A stretch of DNA of 53,531 bases, from the NCBI GenBank assembly GCA_021323915.1, contig JAJPKB010000376.1:1-53531 (forward strand). Reading direction: 5' to 3'. A program made the translations under genes and the position numbers. How positions within the stretch are numbered: position 1 is the first letter of the stretch; each line of letters starts with the position of its first letter. This document shows positions 1-8,228 of this stretch, in pieces. A model generated the notes under the pieces. It saw nothing but the letters and a program-made list of their open reading frames with translations. It did not search any database and was not told the DNA's origin. The stretch is from Chloroflexota bacterium (GTDB lineage Bacteria > Chloroflexota > UBA6077 > FW602-bin22 > CADDYW01).

Positions 1-137
1 AGAGAGCAACGTCGAGCGTCGACAGCCCCCGTCGTGGGCAGCGCGGAGCAAGATCTGTTGAAATCCAGGTGCCTGATCAGCGAGCTGGTAACTGCTGTTC
101 CCGTCCGGCTGCCTAGATAAATATCAATCCGACAGCA

Positions 138-161
138 TAATGGTTCATAATGGAACCATTA
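138..161. promoter_or_regulatory. Perfect 9-bp inverted repeat upstream of LCP gene
   Basis: TAATGGTTC (138-146) and GAACCATTA (153-161) are perfect complements around a 6-base spacer. This is an AT-rich patch in an otherwise GC-rich leader, 123 bases before the LCP start. It could be an operator or a small hairpin. CATAAT at 136-141 resembles a -10 box and overlaps the left arm, but I see no convincing -35 box. The rest of 1-283 shows nothing I can identify. Confidence 0.35.
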
Positions 162-283
162 CGAAGGTTCACGCGTTGATATGATGATAGTAGGCACGCC
201 AGGTCGAGCCTCGGTCGGCACCCACCGGCTTGGTCTGTCTCGAAGTCGACGCTCGCGTCGCTAATTGGAGGGCTGACTCCCTC

Positions 284-2254
284 GTGACGGGCAATCGGAA
301 AGTGCGCCGGCCATCGGCACCGACGCCGGGTCAGCGCCCCGACCGTGTGATTCGGTCGGCGGTTTTGGCGCTCCTGGTCTACGCACTCGGCATTATCCCT
401 TTTTACTTCCTGACTCCGGTGCACCAAGTGGTGGGAGGTCTATTCGCCCAGCCAATGCCACCGATTGGGTCGCCGACCCCATTCTCGTCAGTTGGCGAGG
501 AGACCAAAAAGGCCGGGGCCGACGCGCCATCGATTGTTGCGACGCCCGCTCCGGTGCCGCAAACGCCAGTACCTTTGCCGACAACCTCGGCCAATGACGC
601 CCGATTTGCCTTTCTGCTGATGGGCTACGGTGGCGGAAGCCATCCCGGAGGCTACCTGACCGACTCGATGATGGTCGTCATTGTCGATCCCAGCCGCAAA
701 ACTCTGACCTTGCTTTCGCTTCCACGCGACGCCTGGGTCCCGTTGGCTTTCAACACGGGCGATGTCGTCTACAACAAGCTCAACACGGCCTACGCTTTCG
801 CGAAAGACCCGACCCTCTATTCCGATCGGCTTGCGCAGTATACCGGTGACCAAGGCGCCGGTACCTTTGCTACGGATACCGTTTCACGGCTTCTCGGCAT
901 TCCGGTGAAAAATTATCTCACCCTCGATTTCCAGGGCTTCCGCGACATGATCGATGCGGTCGGTGGGATCGATGTGAACGTTCCCGATAGCTTCGCGGCA
1001 AAGTATCCGATCAACGACGACCCGAACATCAACGCCGGCTGGACGACCGTTCGATTTACCGCGGGCCTCCAGCACATGGATGGCGAGCGGGCGATCGAAT
1101 ACGCGCGGGCGCGCGAGGCGATCGAAAACATGGCCGAAGGAAGCGATTTCGCACGGTCGCGGCGGCAGCGGCTGATCATGGAAGCTTTCAAAAATCGCTT
1201 GCTTCAGCCCGGTGGCTTGATTCACTTGCCACAACTGCTGGCGATCGCGGCACGCCACGTCGACACGAACTACTCGCTTCCGGCCGCTTCCAGTCTTGCC
1301 CAGCTCGTCACCGATTGGAAAAGTGTGACGATCTATCAAACCGCGCTCACCGACTCGAATTACTTGGAAGACGCGACCGGTCCTGATGGAACGTATACGG
1401 TTGTCCCGAACACTCCGGATCATTCGTGGGCGCAGATTCGCGCCTTTGCCCGTGCTTTGTGGAAGGATCCGGCCGTTGGCACTGCCATGGCCTCGATTCA
1501 TATCGAAGTAGTGAACGATAGTGGGGCACCCGGATTGGCCGACCAGGTCAGTGCGGATCTGATCAAGCTCGGATACCTGGTCGCCGAGCCGACGACCGGC
1601 ACCGAGCAGGACACGTCGGATGTGGTAAACAACGCGGGAAAGGCGGGAGATCTACTGGCCAAGCAACTCGCCCGGGATCTTCAGCTCGATCTACCGGTCT
1701 CTACGTCGACCGCGAGCTCCAGCGATGGCAGCGCTGCGAATGTGATCATTCTCGAGCTAGGAAAGAATGCCCAGACTATCTCGATTAACGTTCCAGCCGA
1801 TACCGCCGCACCGTCGAGCCAAGCGGGGATCGAGAAGTTCGGGATCTGGCCCTGGTACCCGACACCGACACCGATGCCAACGCGGATTCCACAATCGGTA
1901 GCGAGCGAGCCCGCGGACCTCTCTACTATCTCCCCATCACCGACACCGAACCGGAGTCGCGCCGTGCCCCCGGCACGGCCGGGCCCGACCGAACCGGTTG
2001 CGACACCGATCCCGGCTGCGAACCCGAATATGGTCGTGGTTCCCAAGCTAGTCGGGTTGCCCGAAGCGGACGCGCAGCAAATCATTAGTCAGTCTGGCCT
2101 GATGACGACCTATGTGAATTACCAGACTGCGGCCGACGTGCCCGACCATAAGTATTTCCTCTCGATTCCCCCTGGCGCGGTACTCAGCCAGATACCGCAG
2201 GCAGGAACGGCGGTGCCGCGTGGGACGAAAGTCATGCTCGCGGTGCGCAAATGA
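284..2254 (+). CDS. LytR-CpsA-Psr (LCP) family protein with LytR_C and PASTA domains
   Basis: Membrane-anchored phosphotransferase of the LCP family, which attaches undecaprenyl-linked glycopolymers to peptidoglycan on the outer face of the membrane. One transmembrane segment (VLALLVYALGIIPFYFL) lies near residue 35 and is followed by a Pro/Thr-rich linker. The LCP domain spans about residues 110-330 and shows TDSMMV, SLPRDAW, NKLNTAY and the Arg-rich DFARSRRQR stretch. A LytR_C-type domain follows (IHIEVVNDSG, about 405-490), then a Pro/Thr linker, then a C-terminal PASTA-like domain (VPKLVGLPEADAQQI). I chose GTG at 284 because TTGGAGGG lies 11 bases upstream; an in-frame TTG at 230 would add 18 residues with no good ribosome site. 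The gene is convergent with the next one, the two stops being one base apart. PASTA on an LCP protein suggests sensing or binding of muropeptides (inference). Confidence 0.88.
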   Translation: MTGNRKVRRPSAPTPGQRPDRVIRSAVLALLVYALGIIPFYFLTPVHQVVGGLFAQPMPPIGSPTPFSSVGEETKKAGADAPSIVATPAPVPQTPVPLPTTSANDARFAFLLMGYGGGSHPGGYLTDSMMVVIVDPSRKTLTLLSLPRDAWVPLAFNTGDVVYNKLNTAYAFAKDPTLYSDRLAQYTGDQGAGTFATDTVSRLLGIPVKNYLTLDFQGFRDMIDAVGGIDVNVPDSFAAKYPINDDPNINAGWTTVRFTAGLQHMDGERAIEYARAREAIENMAEGSDFARSRRQRLIMEAFKNRLLQPGGLIHLPQLLAIAARHVDTNYSLPAASSLAQLVTDWKSVTIYQTALTDSNYLEDATGPDGTYTVVPNTPDHSWAQIRAFARALWKDPAVGTAMASIHIEVVNDSGAPGLADQVSADLIKLGYLVAEPTTGTEQDTSDVVNNAGKAGDLLAKQLARDLQLDLPVSTSTASSSDGSAANVIILELGKNAQTISINVPADTAAPSSQAGIEKFGIWPWYPTPTPMPTRIPQSVASEPADLSTISPSPTPNRSRAVPPARPGPTEPVATPIPAANPNMVVVPKLVGLPEADAQQIISQSGLMTTYVNYQTAADVPDHKYFLSIPPGAVLSQIPQAGTAVPRGTKVMLAVRK

Positions 2255-2255
2255 G

Positions 2256-4223
2256 TCATGGTGCAGGCTCCGGCACCATCGCCGAGGGGGGCACGAGGCC
2301 GGCTTCCTTGGCGACGTCGCCGCCGTTGGCGATGGTGATCTCGCCAGCTTTCGCCCACGGCACATTCACTTTCCATTGCTGGAGAACCGCCCGTTGGGCC
2401 CGCACCACGTAGACAGTCGGATAGTCAGCCACCGCCATTGGCAGTCCGAAGCGATCGAGCCAATCGGACTCGGCGAGAAAGCGCGCCTTGATCTGCGCGT
2501 TGCCGTCGAGTAGCGCCAGGTGCCGGGCGACGACCGCCGACCATGGCTTGCCAGTGTCGGGACTGGTGTCGAACGGCGGTGGGGTTTGCCGAGCGCTGGC
2601 GAGCCAGCCATCCTGGCCGGCGTCGTGGAGGCGGTCGAAAATGTTGACCAGGGCGACCTGTTTGCTGCCTGGCTGCCATTGAAGGATCGCTTTCTGGGTA
2701 GCCTGGACGACGAAGCCATCCTGCACGAACCGACGGCTAGCTGGATAACCCAGGGCCGGCACGCCACCGAGCCGCTGGAAGGTGTCCCAGAAAGGGATGC
2801 CATCGGCGTTGGTGACGGCGAAGCCCGAGCCATCGCGGCCCGGCGCCATGCCGCTCGCCTGGCTGAAGAAGTGCCCCTCCCTCACCGGATAATCCGCCGG
2901 TCGTGACGGGAGCGCGGTAATCGCTGGCTGCAGCCCACCCAGCGCGCGGAACGTCGCGACGATCGGCTTCGCCGTCCCGTCGCCCTGATACATCCCGAAG
3001 TTATTCTCGCGCGCGTTGAAGCCTTGAGGGAAATCGTTGAGCATCCACTTCAGGGCACCAGCACCGCCGTGATCGCGTACCGCGATCACCATCTGTGCCT
3101 CTAGCGTCGCGCTCTGCTGGCTACTGAGCGTCGCGTTCGAGAAGCCAAACTCGCCAAGCACGAGCGGCTTTTTCGGCAGAGTGGCCTTGACGGCGTCGAA
3201 CAGTTTCATGGCGTCGGCAATCCCGGCCGCTGAGGCGGTCGGATAGCGATGCAGTGTGCGATAGTCGAGCCAATTGTTGGCCGGCAAGCTCGCGATGATT
3301 GGGTCAATCTGGCCGACGGTGATCAGGCGATTCGGATCTACCGCGCGAATCGCCGCGAGCTGCGGCTGCAGCCAGGCCGCGTAGGTATCGTTCAGGGCGT
3401 TCTTCAATGGATTGAAGCTGGCCGAATCAGGGGAGAAGAAATAGTCGACGATGGTGGCGTGGTGAGCGCTAGCCCAGCTATCCGCTTGATCGAGAAAGCG
3501 CAGGTAGGCAGCGAGGACGTTGGCATAGACGTAGGCCTGATCGTCGCTCAGTCGCTTCGGAATCGAGCTCTGGCCGGGACCGGTCGACCGGTACGCGGCG
3601 ACGTCCGAGCGGGCAACACTCTGGCCAACCTGGAGAACGAGGGATGGATCCTGAAGGGCTACGTGGGCCCCACTCGGGTACTCGCTCAAGCCGAGATCCC
3701 CCAAATGCGGCTCGTTCTTGAGATCGTAGGCCAGGATGGTTGATCGTCCACGGTAGCGCGTGGCCACCGCGGCCTCGATCGCCGCCAAGTTGGCCAGATG
3801 AATCTCCGGGTAATCCCCGAAGGTAAGAATGAGCTTCAGAGCACGCTGGTCAGCGAGCCCGAGCACCTGATCGAGCTTGGACCAGTTGCCATTCTGCAGG
3901 TCGGTCGCCAGCGATTGTTGAACGAAAAGGCGCAGCACGCTCAGATTCGCTGCGCGGGCGCGATCGAAGTCGCGGCCGATCAGCCCCGAATCGAATTTGC
4001 CGTCGTCCCACATCTGCCAGGCCCGATCGGCGGGACCTTCGTAATTCACTCCCAGCAGGAAGACTGGCTGACCGCTGCCGTCAACAAAACGGCCATTCGC
4101 GAGGTTAACTGGCGCCGAGACAGTGGCCTGATTTGACGCTGCGAAGGCATCGGAGTCGAGAATGACTCCAAGCGCGGGTAAAGCGGCCAGGGCAAAGATG
4201 AGCTTCCGACGACGGGCCAACAT
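2256..4223 (-). CDS. Secreted glycoside hydrolase, family 5-like (cellulase/mannanase fold)
   Basis: Exported retaining beta-glycanase. Residues 1-28 form a signal peptide (LIFALAALPALGVIL, AFAA cleavage area). The TIM barrel spans about residues 40-400: FLLGVNYEGP near its start, acid/base Glu in DLKNEPH, and nucleophile Glu in VLGEFGFS, the two-glutamate pattern of clan GH-A. The C-terminal 220 residues contain repeats of the type FQRLGGVPALGYPAS and VVQATQKAILQWQPG, a module often seen at the end of secreted Chloroflexota enzymes and probably wall- or sugar-binding (inference). The substrate cannot be read from the sequence. The gene stands alone; a possible promoter (TATACT at 4416-4421 read on the minus strand, with a weak -35 17 bases further up) lies about 190 bases before the start. 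Confidence 0.8.
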   Translation of the reverse strand: MLARRRKLIFALAALPALGVILDSDAFAASNQATVSAPVNLANGRFVDGSGQPVFLLGVNYEGPADRAWQMWDDGKFDSGLIGRDFDRARAANLSVLRLFVQQSLATDLQNGNWSKLDQVLGLADQRALKLILTFGDYPEIHLANLAAIEAAVATRYRGRSTILAYDLKNEPHLGDLGLSEYPSGAHVALQDPSLVLQVGQSVARSDVAAYRSTGPGQSSIPKRLSDDQAYVYANVLAAYLRFLDQADSWASAHHATIVDYFFSPDSASFNPLKNALNDTYAAWLQPQLAAIRAVDPNRLITVGQIDPIIASLPANNWLDYRTLHRYPTASAAGIADAMKLFDAVKATLPKKPLVLGEFGFSNATLSSQQSATLEAQMVIAVRDHGGAGALKWMLNDFPQGFNARENNFGMYQGDGTAKPIVATFRALGGLQPAITALPSRPADYPVREGHFFSQASGMAPGRDGSGFAVTNADGIPFWDTFQRLGGVPALGYPASRRFVQDGFVVQATQKAILQWQPGSKQVALVNIFDRLHDAGQDGWLASARQTPPPFDTSPDTGKPWSAVVARHLALLDGNAQIKARFLAESDWLDRFGLPMAVADYPTVYVVRAQRAVLQQWKVNVPWAKAGEITIANGGDVAKEAGLVPPSAMVPEPAP

Positions 4224-4652
4224 TGGCGATCATACTCCCTCGGGTGTTTTCCGACCGCTCGGACCGGTGGACCGTCCGAAGGACAGTGAATCCGGGCGAA
4301 CGCCGGACGCGTGGTGCGAGGCTCGCGGACGAGGTCGACAAAGCTGAAGAGCGACCAGAGGAAGACCGATGAGCCGCGTTCGATACAACCGATCCAAGCT
4401 GGCGGTGCTTCGCTTAGTATACCTCGCCGTCGTGAAAATAGCACCGGGAGATTTTGGCTAGCACGTCCCTTTATTCACGCCCCGAGCCAGAGTCCATCCG
4501 CGCCCCAACGGGGTCTATTGCTTATACGGGGAATGTAGTGAATGGATCGTTGGCTCATCGATCGACCGACGTTCATAGAGAGCCTATGGGTGCCGGATCA
4601 CCGCCAGTCGCAACCCCAGACTCGAAAACTCAAACAAAACTCGACTTACCTC
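4224..4652. other. Intergenic region between GH gene and 5S rRNA
   Basis: About 430 bases with no supportable gene. On the minus strand a -10-like TATACT (4416-4421) with weak -35 GTGCTA (4439-4444), spacing 17, could serve the glycoside hydrolase. I see nothing else of note in this stretch. Confidence 0.4.
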
Positions 4653-4681
4653 TTGCGCAATGTCCCCAAACGTTATATAAT
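4653..4681 (+). promoter_or_regulatory. Sigma-70-type promoter of the 5S rRNA-tRNA unit
   Basis: TTGCGC (4653-4658) and a perfect TATAAT (4676-4681) are separated by exactly 17 bases. The predicted start, near 4688, is just before the first base of the 5S rRNA, as expected for a dedicated stable-RNA promoter. Confidence 0.75.
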
Positions 4682-4690
4682 GCTTCTGTG

Positions 4691-4816
4691 AGCTTCCTGG
4701 TGATTGAAGCGGGGTCGGCCCACCCGTTCCCATCCCGAACACGGTCGTGAAAGGCCCCAGCGCCGACGATACTGGCGGGGCAACCTGCTGGGACAATTGG
4801 TCACCGCCAGGAAGCT
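4691..4816 (+). rRNA. rrf: 5S ribosomal RNA
   Basis: The core matches 5S rRNA closely: CCCACCCGTTCCCATCCCGA, then ACACGG and the CAGCGCCGA block. The ends AGCTTCCTGG (4691-4700) and CCAGGAAGCT (4807-4816) form a perfect 10-bp helix I. By alignment to the usual 5S ends the mature RNA is probably about 4694-4813. No 16S or 23S rRNA is in the window: the gene has its own promoter and is followed 22 bases later by an initiator tRNA, so it is transcribed apart from any rRNA operon visible here. Confidence 0.93.
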
Positions 4817-4838
4817 TCGGAATAACTCCGCAGCTCGG

Positions 4839-4913
4839 CGCAGGGTGGAGCAGTGGCAGCTCGTCGGGCTCATAACCCGAAGGTCGTTGGTTCAAATCCA
4901 ACCCCTGCTACCA
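4839..4913 (+). tRNA. tRNA-fMet (CAT), initiator
   Basis: Complete 75-base cloverleaf with encoded CCA (4911-4913). Initiator hallmarks are visible: position 1 C does not pair with position 72 (T), and the anticodon stem ends in three G-C pairs (TCGGG-CTCATAA-CCCGA). The T loop is TTCAAAT between GTTGG and CCAAC. It is co-transcribed with the 5S rRNA and ends directly against the terminator. Confidence 0.95.
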
Positions 4914-4957
4914 AAAAAGGTGGTGGTCTGATCTTATCAGACCACCACCTTTTTTTA
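4914..4957 (+). terminator. Intrinsic terminator of the 5S-tRNA unit
   Basis: A perfect 19-bp stem (4914-4932 with 4936-4954) around a 3-base loop begins immediately after the tRNA CCA. Its AAAAAGG and CCTTTTT ends give a U-tract on both strands, so it may act bidirectionally. Confidence 0.9.
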
Positions 4958-5042
4958 TTTTGGATCATACAGTAGTGATACCCGAGCATGTGAAAACCGA
5001 CCCGGTCATGCCCTGCTACAGCGAGAGGGGGAGGTAACGGAT

Positions 5043-5226
5043 CTACCCTTTCCACGCCCCATTGAAGCCGCAGCCAACCCGGAGGAGAATGTCCTCGATT
5101 GCCTGACCGATCGGCAGATCGAGATCAGCCTCGAAAACACCCGGCCCCGGAAGGCTAGCTTCGACTCGCTCGTAGACATCACGGGTTATCGTGCTGACGT
5201 CGCGCGTCAGTAGGACACGTCCCTCA
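5043..5226 (-). pseudogene. Remnant of a DUF5615-type PIN-like protein (C-terminal part)
   Basis: Minus-strand translation gives GRVLLTRDVSTITRDVYERV, then a PGVFEADLDLPIGQAIEDIL segment and a TAG stop at 5043-5045. This is the recognisable C-terminal half of DUF5615 PIN-like proteins, which usually pair with DUF433 antitoxins. The N-terminal half with the first catalytic aspartate is missing, there is no plausible start codon, and the frame runs straight back into the stop of the lipoprotein gene at 5229. I read it as a decayed toxin fragment. The rest of 4958-5228 holds nothing else. Confidence 0.5.
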
Positions 5227-5228
5227 CT

Positions 5229-6494
5229 CTATTGCCTCACCGCTGCCTTGAGCTGATCTCTTGCCGCCTGGAGCTTCGTGAAATCGCCCTCGCTGACCGA
5301 GCGGGCGGTGCCGAGGGCATTGCGGAAGTTGCTCGCGGTTGGGGAATTATCATTTGCCAGGGTATCGTTCGCTTTCTGAATTGATTGGCGCAGATCGTCT
5401 TGGGCCTGCTTCACCGGACTTTGATTCCCGTTGAGAGCGTTGGGGGTGGCCTGGCTCACGGTGTTCAAGGCATTTTGCAGCGCTTGCAGCTTGTTGTCGA
5501 CATCGTTCTGGAGCGGCTGGAGATCCACTGCTCGTGGCGTCGGAGTTGGTGTCACGGCGCTGCCATTCTGACTAGCCGTCGCGCCCAAAGTAGTGTCGGC
5601 GATAGCGAACTTGTTGGTGTCGCCGGCTAAACCATCGTGAACCGCGGTAAGCGCCTGTTGAATCTGCTGGGCCTGAGGAGATTGGTTATTTTTCGTCGCG
5701 GCGTCGGCGGTGGCGACAGCGTTGAGCAGATCACGCTGGGCGGTTAGCAGATCGTTTTGATTACCGTTGCTCAGCGCTTTGCTGTACTCGTCGACCGCTT
5801 GCTGGAGCTGGTGGCTCACATCATTCAGATTTTGCTGGGGCGGTGTCGCCGGCCGCGGCAATCCCGCGCTGGGCGTCTCGGCACCGCCGATGATCTGACC
5901 GAGATCCTGGTGAGCCGCCTGCATCTTGTCATAATTACCAGTCGCCGCGTCTGACACCGCGCCGAGCGCCGAGCGAAGCTGCTGGCCATAGGGACTCTGG
6001 TCGGCACTTGCAGCGGTCTGGGCGTCGTTGGCCACTGCGAGAAGCTGGCGCTGCGACTGGAGAGTTTGTGCACTGTTACCGGTCGCCGCGGCCTGGGCGA
6101 AGCTCACCAGGGCTTGATCAAGCTTTTCGGCAGCGGCGAGCGTCGCCTGGCTTGGCGCCGGGGTCGACGTCGCGGTGGGTGGTCCAAGGGTCGGGGTGAC
6201 CGAGGGAGTTGGCGTCACCGTGGCGGTCGCGGTGATCTGCGCAGTAGTGGTAATCGGGGAAGCTGTCGTGAGCACCGGCGTGATCGTGATCAAGGCGGTC
6301 GACACTGGCAGCACGGTAGAGGCAGCAGTACCCTGGCCAGCCGGCACGACGCCGCTTGCGGCGACTCCGGTGGCCGTTGGATTACCCGCCGCCGGGGTTG
6401 GCGCACTGGCCGGCGTGGCTGAGGAGCCACAGGCGGTGACGATCCCCAAGAGCATGAGCCCACTCATCCAAACCAATAATCTGCCCACCGGCAC
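5229..6494 (-). CDS. Repeat lipoprotein of unknown function
   Basis: A 421-residue lipoprotein. The signal ends in the lipobox MLLGIVTAC followed by GSS, so the protein is predicted to be diacylated and held on the outer face of the membrane. GTG at 6494 is chosen because GAGGAGGTTG lies 6-15 bases upstream; earlier in-frame starts would bury the signal peptide. A Thr/Pro-rich linker of about 90 residues follows. The rest consists of about three diverged repeats of 80-100 residues, helical and rich in Gln, Asn and Ala, each with a pattern like SPYGQQLRSALGAVSDAATG (also SPQAQQIQQALTAVHDGLAG and SPTASNFRNALGTARSVSEG). No enzymatic motif is seen; a structural or surface-binding role is only a guess. 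It stands alone, with the PIN-like remnant directly behind it. Confidence 0.75.
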   Translation of the reverse strand: MPVGRLLVWMSGLMLLGIVTACGSSATPASAPTPAAGNPTATGVAASGVVPAGQGTAASTVLPVSTALITITPVLTTASPITTTAQITATATVTPTPSVTPTLGPPTATSTPAPSQATLAAAEKLDQALVSFAQAAATGNSAQTLQSQRQLLAVANDAQTAASADQSPYGQQLRSALGAVSDAATGNYDKMQAAHQDLGQIIGGAETPSAGLPRPATPPQQNLNDVSHQLQQAVDEYSKALSNGNQNDLLTAQRDLLNAVATADAATKNNQSPQAQQIQQALTAVHDGLAGDTNKFAIADTTLGATASQNGSAVTPTPTPRAVDLQPLQNDVDNKLQALQNALNTVSQATPNALNGNQSPVKQAQDDLRQSIQKANDTLANDNSPTASNFRNALGTARSVSEGDFTKLQAARDQLKAAVRQ

Positions 6495-6801
6495 CTGTCT
6501 CAACCTCCTCGTAGGAGTGATCTGCCGGCTGGCCACTGAGCAGGGAGCATACCACGGATTGCTCTTGACACGCACGCGGTCAGTACATCGGGAACCTTGG
6601 TGGGCGTCGGCCCGTTGTCTCTGTCCCGTTCGTTCCAAGGGCAGCAGGAATCTGCCTCCAAGGACGGCCGTAGGAGTGAGTGAAAGCAGCAGAAGAGGCC
6701 TGAGCCTTGCTCTCCGCCTGGGCTTCAGGCCTCCATACGTAGTACTGCTACTGAAGAAAAGGACCAGATAGAGAGACCGCGCGTGACCGCGCGGACAAGT
6801 T
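6495..6801. other. Intergenic region with two hairpins
   Basis: About 300 bases without a gene, between the lipoprotein start and the stop of the solute-binding gene. It holds GAGGCCTGAGCC (6695-6706) against GGCTTCAGGCCTC (6721-6733), a 12-bp stem with one bulge, and CCGCGCG-TGAC-CGCGCGG (about 6778-6795). Read on the minus strand both follow the end of the ABC operon and could be terminators or mRNA-end stabilisers, though neither has a strong U-tract. Confidence 0.4.
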
Positions 6802-8205
6802 TTACGGGCGGGGAAGACTCACGATCGCCTGGCAATCCGCCTGCACTTTTTGAATACCATCAGAAAGTGGGACTTCGCCGTAGAAGATCCCGTAGCCTTC
6901 ATTTTCCCACTTATCTTCCAGTTCAGTGTAGCGCAAGTTCCAGGGCACTGGGAAAGGCCCCTTGTCGATCCCGTTGGTGATCCACTTCAGCGCCCGCCCC
7001 CAGACCGGATTGATCTGGTTCGCGATATCCGAGTCCCAAATCGCCTTGCGGGTGGGCGGCTGCCCCTGATTAGCGAAGGACCAGCGCTGCTGCTCATCGG
7101 CAGTGAAGTAGAGCATCAGCTCATAGGCAGTCTCGGGGACCTTACTCTTCGCGTAGATCGCCCAATTGAGGACGAAGCTGTCGAATCCCCGGCGGCCCTC
7201 TGGGCCGGTCGGGCCAAGAACGGCGTCAAACTTGAACTTGTCGGCGATCGTCTTCTTAAGCGCGATAATGCTTTGCACGCCATCGGTGTGCAAAGCAATT
7301 TTACCAGCCGGGAAAGAGATCGCCTGAGCATCAGCACGCGCCGGGGCTACCTTGTATTTTGTGCGGAGCTCGGTCACCCACTGAGCCAGCGTCACCGATT
7401 TGGGGTCGGAAAGCAGGAACTGCTTCCCATCGTCAGAGAGAATCTGAGCGCCATTGCCGAGGAGCAGTGCTCCGTAGTCGTAGTAGGTGCCGGGGAAGTA
7501 ATCGGTCCCATAGACTTTGTTGGCCGGGTCGTTCAGCTTCGTTGCCATGTCGAGGAAGTCAGTCTGCTTCCAGTCGTCGGTTGGCGGCTTGACCCCCTTA
7601 GCGTCGAGCAGGTCCTTGTTATAGATAACGATGTTCTGGTTGCCAGTGTTGACCTCGGATGGCAAGGCGTAGAGCTTCCCCTCCCATTTGCCGGATTCAA
7701 TCGAGACCGGAATGAAGTCGGCGATACCGGGATCTTTAGTCTTGACATAGCTATCGATCGGCAGGAAAGCGCCCTTATAGATGTTGTAGTCGATCCATTT
7801 AATGCTGTTGTAGGTCAGATCCTGAAGAGTGCCTGTGGCGAGTTCGGCGAGCTGCTTCTTTGCCATGTCGTTGTAGGTGATCTCGTCGATCTTCAAGGTG
7901 ACATTGGGGTTCTTTTGCGCCCAATCCTGGGCAAACTTCTTCTGCCAGGTCCGGACCGGATCGGTCCACACCGCCACACTCATCGCCACCTTTGCGCCCG
8001 AGGCAGCAGCCTGGGCTGCCGGCGCAGCGGTAGCCTGACCTGCGCTCTGGCTAGCGGTGGTCGAGGCTTGCCCACTCGCGGCCGGCGACCCAGCGGACGG
8101 AGACGCGGCTGGCGCCCCACCGCACGCCTGCAGCACCGGCATGGCCAGGACAAGCAGACCGGCCGATTTCAACAAGTGCCGGCGGGTAACCGAGATACCA
8201 GACAT
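6802..8205 (-). CDS. Extracellular solute-binding lipoprotein of a carbohydrate ABC importer (family 1)
   Basis: Captures a sugar outside the membrane and delivers it to the two permeases encoded just upstream. It has 467 residues. The N-terminus VTRRHLLKSAGLLVLAMPVL and the lipobox LQAC-GG make a twin-arginine-like lipoprotein signal, followed by an Ala/Ser/Gln-rich tether. The mature part has the class-1 periplasmic binding fold with motifs such as WKQTDFLDMATKL and the C-terminal WENEGYGIFYGE. ATG at 8205 is preceded by GGAGGAG at 6-13 bases; the longer open frame overlaps the permease. It is last in a permease F-permease G-binding protein operon and resembles the binding protein at 13573. 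No ATPase gene is nearby, so a shared MsmK/UgpC-type ATPase is expected elsewhere. Confidence 0.9.
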   Translation of the reverse strand: MSGISVTRRHLLKSAGLLVLAMPVLQACGGAPAASPSAGSPAASGQASTTASQSAGQATAAPAAQAAASGAKVAMSVAVWTDPVRTWQKKFAQDWAQKNPNVTLKIDEITYNDMAKKQLAELATGTLQDLTYNSIKWIDYNIYKGAFLPIDSYVKTKDPGIADFIPVSIESGKWEGKLYALPSEVNTGNQNIVIYNKDLLDAKGVKPPTDDWKQTDFLDMATKLNDPANKVYGTDYFPGTYYDYGALLLGNGAQILSDDGKQFLLSDPKSVTLAQWVTELRTKYKVAPARADAQAISFPAGKIALHTDGVQSIIALKKTIADKFKFDAVLGPTGPEGRRGFDSFVLNWAIYAKSKVPETAYELMLYFTADEQQRWSFANQGQPPTRKAIWDSDIANQINPVWGRALKWITNGIDKGPFPVPWNLRYTELEDKWENEGYGIFYGEVPLSDGIQKVQADCQAIVSLPRP

Positions 8206-8228
8206 GAAACTCCTCCCACGTAGCAATT

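Noticed and set aside
4691-4816. A full rRNA operon
   Set aside because: There is no 16S or 23S sequence on either side; a promoter lies directly before the 5S and a terminator follows the tRNA.
4584-4901. Minus-strand frame starting MDLNQRPSGYEPDELPLLHP
   Set aside because: This is the well-known artefact of translating the reverse of a tRNA-Met and 5S rRNA; it overlaps both RNA genes here.
4870-5055. Minus-strand frame ending GVGFEPTTFGL
   Set aside because: Same artefact: the end comes from the reverse of the tRNA T arm and CCA, and the rest crosses the terminator.
6850-8223. 457-codon plus-strand frame opposite the solute-binding protein gene
   Set aside because: Antisense shadow; the opposite frame has a lipobox, the binding fold and a good ribosome site.
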